A stretch of DNA of 22,506 bases, taken from IMG/VR virus record IMGVR_UViG_3300046691_000209, positions 1 to 22,506 of that record, one strand, 5' to 3'. The notes beneath the pieces were generated by a model. The model was not told where the DNA came from, searched no databases, and was given only the letters and a program-made list of their open reading frames with translations. This document shows positions 18,126 through 22,506 of this stretch, piece by piece (positions within the stretch are counted from its first letter, which is position 1; each line of letters opens with the position of its first letter). Position numbers and translations under genes: made by a program. Origin of the DNA: a virus.

Positions 18126-20917
18126 GCGAGCAGATCGGCGAAGCCCATATCGAAGTCGATATGGACACCACCCCGGCGCAGCTCGCGCTGCGAGAGTTCA
18201 GCCGGGACGCGAACAACCGCCTGCACGACATCCGGGGCCGGTTCGTCGCGGAGGGCCAGCAGATCTCCCGCTCGCTGGAGAGCACATCCCGGGACACGGA
18301 CCGTTTCGGCCTGTCTCTGCGGGGCCTGGGCGTGTCCCTGGGCCCGCTGGCAGGGATCCTGGGCAAGACCGCCCTGAGTGTCGGCAGCATCGGCGCAGCG
18401 GCGGGCACAGCGCTGCCCCTGATCGCATCCGTGGCCACGGCGCTGGGGCAGATCGCCCCGGCCGGAGCCGTGGCCGTACCGGCGCTGCTGGCGGTCACCC
18501 AGGCCACCCAGACCATCAAGCTCGGCATGATCGGCGTGCAGGACACGGTGACTGCTGCTTTCGACACCAGCGCGGCGGGGGCCAAGAAGTTCCAGGCAGG
18601 TCTGGACAAGCTGGCTCCGTCCGCCAGGGAGTTCGCCCTCACGGTGAAGTCCCTGGTACCCGCGTTCACCGACTTCCAGCAGAGCATTCAGCAGCAGCTC
18701 TTCACCGGGCTGTCCGCCGAACTGACGAAGCTGTCCACGTCCGTCCTGCCGGTGCTCCAGACCAACCTGACCGCCACGTCCGGGATCCTCAACAAGGTCG
18801 CCCTGAGCACAGCAGGGGCAGCAGCCCAGCTCGCCACGGACGGCACCCTGGGCAAGGCGCTGGCCGGGGCCAATACCGGGCTGACGAACCTGTCCGGGAT
18901 CCCGGCGCTGGTCGTCACCGGGCTGGGCCAGCTCGCCACCGCAGCGGCCCCGGCGTTCGACCGGATCACCCAGGCCGCGGCCGGCGCCGCTACGTCGATC
19001 TCGGACAAGCTGAGCAAGGCGTTCGCCTCGGGCGGTCTGGAAGACGCGATCAACACCGCGATCGATGTCCTGTCCGGGCTGGGGGACATCGCGGGGAACG
19101 TCTTCGGGATCCTGAAGAACGTCCTGGGGGCGGCGTCCACGGGCGGGGCGGGGCTGTTCCAGGTGCTCACGTCCATCACCCAGACGTTGCAGGACGCCAC
19201 CGCGACCAAGGGGTTCCAGGACGCGATAGGCGCCCTGGTGCAGACCATGGGCGTGGTGGCGGACACAGTGGGCCCGCTGCTGGGCCAGGTGATCGGCGTC
19301 CTCGGGCCGGTGTTCGTGGCCCTGGCCGGGCCCGTACAGACCCTGGTGCAGGCGCTGGGCGCCGGGCTCACCCCGATCATCACCGGTCTCGGTCCGGTCC
19401 TTGAGGGAACCGCCCAGGCCATCGGCGCGATGGTCGTCGCGTTCGCCCCGCTGCTCCCGATCCTCGGGGACCTGATCGCGTCCCTGCTCCCCCCGCTGCT
19501 CCCGGTCCTGGACACGATCACCCAGGCGTTCACCGACGCGGCTCCGCTGATCGTCCAGCTCGGGGACGCCTTCGTGAGCGCCCTGGTCCCCGCGATCACA
19601 TCGCTGACCCCGGTCATTTTTCCGCTGCTGGACGTGTTCACCCAGCTCACGGCCCAGCTCCTGCCGGTGCTGTCCGACCTGATCGTTCAGCTCCTGCCGA
19701 CCTTCACCGCGTTCGTGTCGGCGGTCGCAGGGGTAGCCCCCCAGCTCACGCCGTTGATCGCCCAGATTCTTCCCGTGCTGGCGGACCTGTTCGTCCAGTT
19801 GCTGCCGTCCATCGTCCAGGTGTCCACCGCGATGCTCGGTCTCACCACCGCGCTGCTGCCAGTGATCGGACTGCTGGCCCAGGCCGTTTCCTTCGTGCTT
19901 CCGATCATGTCCCAGTGGGTCAGCCTGATCGCGTCGGTGGCCGCTGTCCTGGTGGGGGTGCTGGCCGGGGTCATCACGAACATCGTCATTCCGGTGATCA
20001 ACACCCTGGTCGCACTGTTCTCCGGGGACTTCTCCGGGGCGCTGCGGGGCCTTGGGTCCCTGTTCACCGGGATCTGGAACCAGATCGCCACCACGGTGAG
20101 CAGCGTGGGCGGCCTGGTCCGTAAGGCCGTCGACACGATCATCGGCATCTTCCGGTACCTGTACGACACGCTGGTGGGGCACAGCATCATCCCCGACCTG
20201 GTCAACCGGATCATGTCCCTGTTCACCGGGCTGGGGGCGTTCCTGTCCGGAGCCGTCGGACGGATCCGCAGCACGCTGGTGGGGGCGTGGAACTCGATCG
20301 CCTCCGCCACGTCCACCGCCTTCAACCGGGTGCGCACCGCGGTCTCCGACGCGATCGGGGACGTGGTGCGTACGGTCAGCGGACTCAAGGGCCGTATCAC
20401 CGGGGCGCTGGGCAACGTGGGCTCGCTGCTGTACAACTCCGGCCGGTCCCTGATCTCCGGGTTCATCAGCGGTATCAAGTCCATGCTGGGGTCCGTCGGC
20501 AGCGCGGCGAAGTCCGTAGTGCAAAAAGCCCGGGACTTCTTCGGGTCCTCACCCGCCAAGGTGGGACCGCTGTCCGGCAAGGGCTGGACGCTGTATTCCG
20601 GCCACGCGTTCGCCTCCGACTTCGCCGCGGGTATCCGGGCCAACCAGTCGCTGGTGGCCAGCGCGGCCGGCCGGCTGGTCTCCGGCGCCGCTGCGCCCGT
20701 CTCGGCCGGGCAGGGTGTTGCATCCCTGCTGTCCTCCACCCGTACCGCCCAGACGGTCACCGCGCAGGCCGCGGCCCCGAACGTGAGCGTGAACACGTCC
20801 GCCCCGCGTGTCACGGTGATGATCGGGAACAAGGTGATCAATGATCATGTGCAAGTGCTGATCGACGACAACAACGCGACCGTGGCGCGCCAGCTCGCGC
20901 AGGGGGTGAGGACCTGA
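18122..20917 (+). CDS. Tape measure protein
   Basis: This 931-residue protein sets tail length and is ejected before the DNA. It begins at a GTG overlapping the chaperone stop (GTGA). The N-terminal 60 residues are charged and helical (EFSRDANNRLHDIRGRFV). The middle is almost wholly hydrophobic or small residues, with a loose repeat around LLPVLxxLIxQLLP between about residues 430 and 630. Then come a more polar helical region (GAWNSIASATSTAFNRVRTAV), a DFFGSSPAKVGPLSGKGW motif and a short basic/acidic C-terminus. SSPAKVGPLSGKGW is common near the end of actinophage tape measures. At the usual 1.5 A per residue, tail length would be about 140 nm. No lytic-transglycosylase or peptidase domain is visible. 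Confidence 0.95.
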   Translation: MSEQIGEAHIEVDMDTTPAQLALREFSRDANNRLHDIRGRFVAEGQQISRSLESTSRDTDRFGLSLRGLGVSLGPLAGILGKTALSVGSIGAAAGTALPLIASVATALGQIAPAGAVAVPALLAVTQATQTIKLGMIGVQDTVTAAFDTSAAGAKKFQAGLDKLAPSAREFALTVKSLVPAFTDFQQSIQQQLFTGLSAELTKLSTSVLPVLQTNLTATSGILNKVALSTAGAAAQLATDGTLGKALAGANTGLTNLSGIPALVVTGLGQLATAAAPAFDRITQAAAGAATSISDKLSKAFASGGLEDAINTAIDVLSGLGDIAGNVFGILKNVLGAASTGGAGLFQVLTSITQTLQDATATKGFQDAIGALVQTMGVVADTVGPLLGQVIGVLGPVFVALAGPVQTLVQALGAGLTPIITGLGPVLEGTAQAIGAMVVAFAPLLPILGDLIASLLPPLLPVLDTITQAFTDAAPLIVQLGDAFVSALVPAITSLTPVIFPLLDVFTQLTAQLLPVLSDLIVQLLPTFTAFVSAVAGVAPQLTPLIAQILPVLADLFVQLLPSIVQVSTAMLGLTTALLPVIGLLAQAVSFVLPIMSQWVSLIASVAAVLVGVLAGVITNIVIPVINTLVALFSGDFSGALRGLGSLFTGIWNQIATTVSSVGGLVRKAVDTIIGIFRYLYDTLVGHSIIPDLVNRIMSLFTGLGAFLSGAVGRIRSTLVGAWNSIASATSTAFNRVRTAVSDAIGDVVRTVSGLKGRITGALGNVGSLLYNSGRSLISGFISGIKSMLGSVGSAAKSVVQKARDFFGSSPAKVGPLSGKGWTLYSGHAFASDFAAGIRANQSLVASAAGRLVSGAAAPVSAGQGVASLLSSTRTAQTVTAQAAAPNVSVNTSAPRVTVMIGNKVINDHVQVLIDDNNATVARQLAQGVRT

Positions 20918-21834
20918 TGAGCACCCTGGTGGCGACCGCCGACAACGACAACGCGGAAGTCGAGCTGGTCATCGACTTCAGCAGCGTCTCGGTGGAGAAC
21001 TCCTTCACCGTGGTGCGGGTGGAGCCGGACGGGACGGAGCACATCGTTCGGGGCGGGTACCGGTTCGTTGCGTTCCCGGTCACGCTGGACTACTTCCTCA
21101 TCGACACCGAGGCCCCGCTGAACACGGCCGTCCACTACCGGGCGTACGAAGACGTGGACGGACTGAGCCCGCTGGGCAACTCGGTCACCTCCAACACGGT
21201 GACGATTGTTACAACTTTCAACTGGTTCAAGGACCCGGCGCGGCCGTGGGCGAACGTCCGGGTGGACCTGTGCCCGCAGTCCACTCCGTGTACCGACGCC
21301 ACCGACGTGTCCCTGATCCAGCTCGGCAACAAGACCCGGGCCTCGGACGCGAACCTGATCGGAGTCCTGGACCGGGAGAAACCGGCGGACATCTGGGCCC
21401 GGCGCAAGGGCATCGTCTCCTCCGTCGCCTTCCTCACCCGCAACCTGGACGCGGTGGACTCCGTCTACGATCTGTTCACCGCAGGCGGTCCGCTGCTGCT
21501 CCAGCTCGACCCGCTGTACGGCTGGCCCGACGCGTACTGGCAGCCGGGGGACCTGGCGGAGAACTACACCGGGTCCAACGACCAGCGGGTGCCGTTCCGG
21601 CTGTGGTCGGTGCCGCTGGTGCAGGTGGACCAGCCCTCGCCTGCAGCGGCCGGCCAGGGAACGGTGTGCTCCAACTGGTGCATCGTGGCGGAGCGGTACG
21701 AGACAAGCCAGGATCTGGCCAACACGGGTCTGACCTGGCTGGGCGTGGCGGACTGCACAGCAACACCCGTTCCGATCCCGGACGGGTACGGATTCGGCCC
21801 GTACGGCTCAGGCCCCTACGGCGATGGAGGCTAA
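20917..21834 (+). CDS. Minor tail protein (distal-tail type)
   Basis: The ATG overlaps the tape measure stop (TGATG). The 305-residue product opens with a beta-domain (EVELVIDFSSVSVENSFTVV, VRGGYRFVAFPVTLDYFLID), then a TFNWFKDPARPWANVRVDLC linker, a second domain with KPADIWARRKGIVSS and LFTAGGPLLLQLDPLYGWPD, and a Gly/Tyr-rich end (GYGFGPYGSGPYG). A protein of this size directly after the tape measure, with two beta-rich halves, is expected to be a distal tail or baseplate-hub protein that links the tail tube to the receptor-binding spike. The assignment is from position and general pattern; I see no enzymatic motif. Confidence 0.75.
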   Translation: MSTLVATADNDNAEVELVIDFSSVSVENSFTVVRVEPDGTEHIVRGGYRFVAFPVTLDYFLIDTEAPLNTAVHYRAYEDVDGLSPLGNSVTSNTVTIVTTFNWFKDPARPWANVRVDLCPQSTPCTDATDVSLIQLGNKTRASDANLIGVLDREKPADIWARRKGIVSSVAFLTRNLDAVDSVYDLFTAGGPLLLQLDPLYGWPDAYWQPGDLAENYTGSNDQRVPFRLWSVPLVQVDQPSPAAAGQGTVCSNWCIVAERYETSQDLANTGLTWLGVADCTATPVPIPDGYGFGPYGSGPYGDGG

Positions 21835-21837
21835 GCG

Positions 21838-22506
21838 ATGATCACTCTTCCCACCATCGGTCAGGACCCCTGGGGCGCAGACCTCAACGCTGCGCTGGCC
21901 AGTCTGCAAGCGCAGATCGGCAACATCGTCAGCGTCACCGACGCCGCGTACGGGGCCCTGGGCGACAACACCACGGACGACACCACGGCGATCCAGGCCG
22001 CTCTGGACGCGGCTTACACCGACTCCGCCACGGCCCCGCAGGGCAAAACGGTCTTTCTGCCTCCGGGGTCGTACCGCACTTCGGCTCCGCTGGTCATTCC
22101 GCCGTACGTCACGCTGCAAGGCAGCTACGCGATGCGCGGTACCAACATTCAGACATCCCGGATCAAGCCCCTGGCCAGTTTCTCCGGGGCTGCCATCCTG
22201 TCGATGGTGGACGCTGCCACTGGCGGTTACCTGACCACGTCCGAGGGCCAGCGGATCAAGGACGTTACGCTGGACGGGAGTGTCCTTCCGGGGACGACCA
22301 GCGGAGTTGTCGGGACCGGTCTCGTCCACGGGGTCGTCCTGCACAACGTCAGCATCGACCAGGTCACGGACCGGGGTGTGCAGTCGGTCAGCAACGGGTC
22401 CGGGCACCCGTACTCCTGGTACATGGACAACGTGCAGGTGTCCACCGCGACCCTGGACGGGTTCCGGTTCTCCGGCATGACCGATACCACGATGATCGGA
22501 TGCCGG
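21838..22506 (+). CDS. Tail spike / pectate-lyase-type appendage, 3'-truncated by window
   Basis: GGAGG lies 7 nt before an ATG at 21838, and the frame is open to the right edge (223 codons visible). It begins MITLPTIGQDPWGADLNAAL, the anchor-type start often seen in tail appendages, then VTDAAYGALGDNTTDDTTAI and QAALDAA, followed by KTVFLPPGSYRTSAPLVIPP and LQGSYAMRGTNIQ. The YGAxGDxxxDDTxAIQAALDAA plus FLPPGxY pattern is the classic entry of pectate-lyase-3 type right-handed beta-helices. The later VTLDGS...LVHGVVLHNVSIDQV turns are beta-helix rungs. It would recognise or cleave a cell-surface glycan. It shares the same kind of entry with the protein at 12642-14681. The C-terminal half is outside the window. 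Confidence 0.88.
   Translation, partial: MITLPTIGQDPWGADLNAALASLQAQIGNIVSVTDAAYGALGDNTTDDTTAIQAALDAAYTDSATAPQGKTVFLPPGSYRTSAPLVIPPYVTLQGSYAMRGTNIQTSRIKPLASFSGAAILSMVDAATGGYLTTSEGQRIKDVTLDGSVLPGTTSGVVGTGLVHGVVLHNVSIDQVTDRGVQSVSNGSGHPYSWYMDNVQVSTATLDGFRFSGMTDTTMIGCR

Noticed and set aside
17909-20524. 871-codon reverse frame opposite the tape measure gene
   Set aside because: Gln/His/Asp/Gly/Arg-rich product arises from the low-complexity hydrophobic forward codons.

Overview
The window is a segment of a siphovirus (or prophage) genome, most probably one infecting Streptomyces or a close actinobacterial relative. The evidence is very high G+C by eye, frequent GTG starts, strong GGAGG-type ribosome sites, tightly overlapping genes, and protein motifs typical of actinobacteriophage virion genes: the GGWCAPSE motif of the major capsid protein, the cysteine-rich head-to-tail adaptor, and a frameshifted tail-assembly chaperone. 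No integrase, repressor, lysis or replication genes are present.

Layout. (1) 1-386: 3' end of a glycosyltransferase-like gene. (2) 405-2541: terminase large subunit and two small membrane proteins, closed by a GC-rich hairpin. (3) 2663-7766: portal, then a 1083-residue fusion (2H-phosphoesterase-like domain, MuF-like domain, two-part maturation protease) and a 20-residue microprotein, closed by a hairpin. (4) 7827-8702: a reverse-strand gene of unknown function flanked by a degenerate direct repeat, followed by an AT-rich regulatory region. (5) 8952-12621: major capsid protein, a small beta-rich protein, a structural protein and a probable tail-tube protein. (6) 12642-14681: a beta-helix fibre/spike-like protein in an unusual place. 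(7) 14698-16617: small CDS and neck genes (adaptor, connector-like, HK97-gp10-like). (8) 16699-16989: a second reverse-strand unknown gene, then a gene-free stretch of almost 450 bp with a long inverted repeat and other repeats. (9) 17437-22506: tail-assembly chaperones with a likely -1 frameshift, tape measure, minor tail protein and the start of a pectate-lyase-type tail spike running off the window.

Function. The genes package DNA (terminase, portal), build and mature the head (protease, capsid), join head to tail (neck genes), assemble the tail (chaperones, tape measure) and provide receptor-binding appendages. The two reverse-strand genes look like morons: independently transcribed cargo in the late operon. 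Their upstream regions share an unusual AT-rich dyad and other elements, so they may be co-regulated. These two genes, their control sites, the inverted repeat at 17103-17236 and the multi-domain fusion with a probable internal start are the least ordinary parts of the window.
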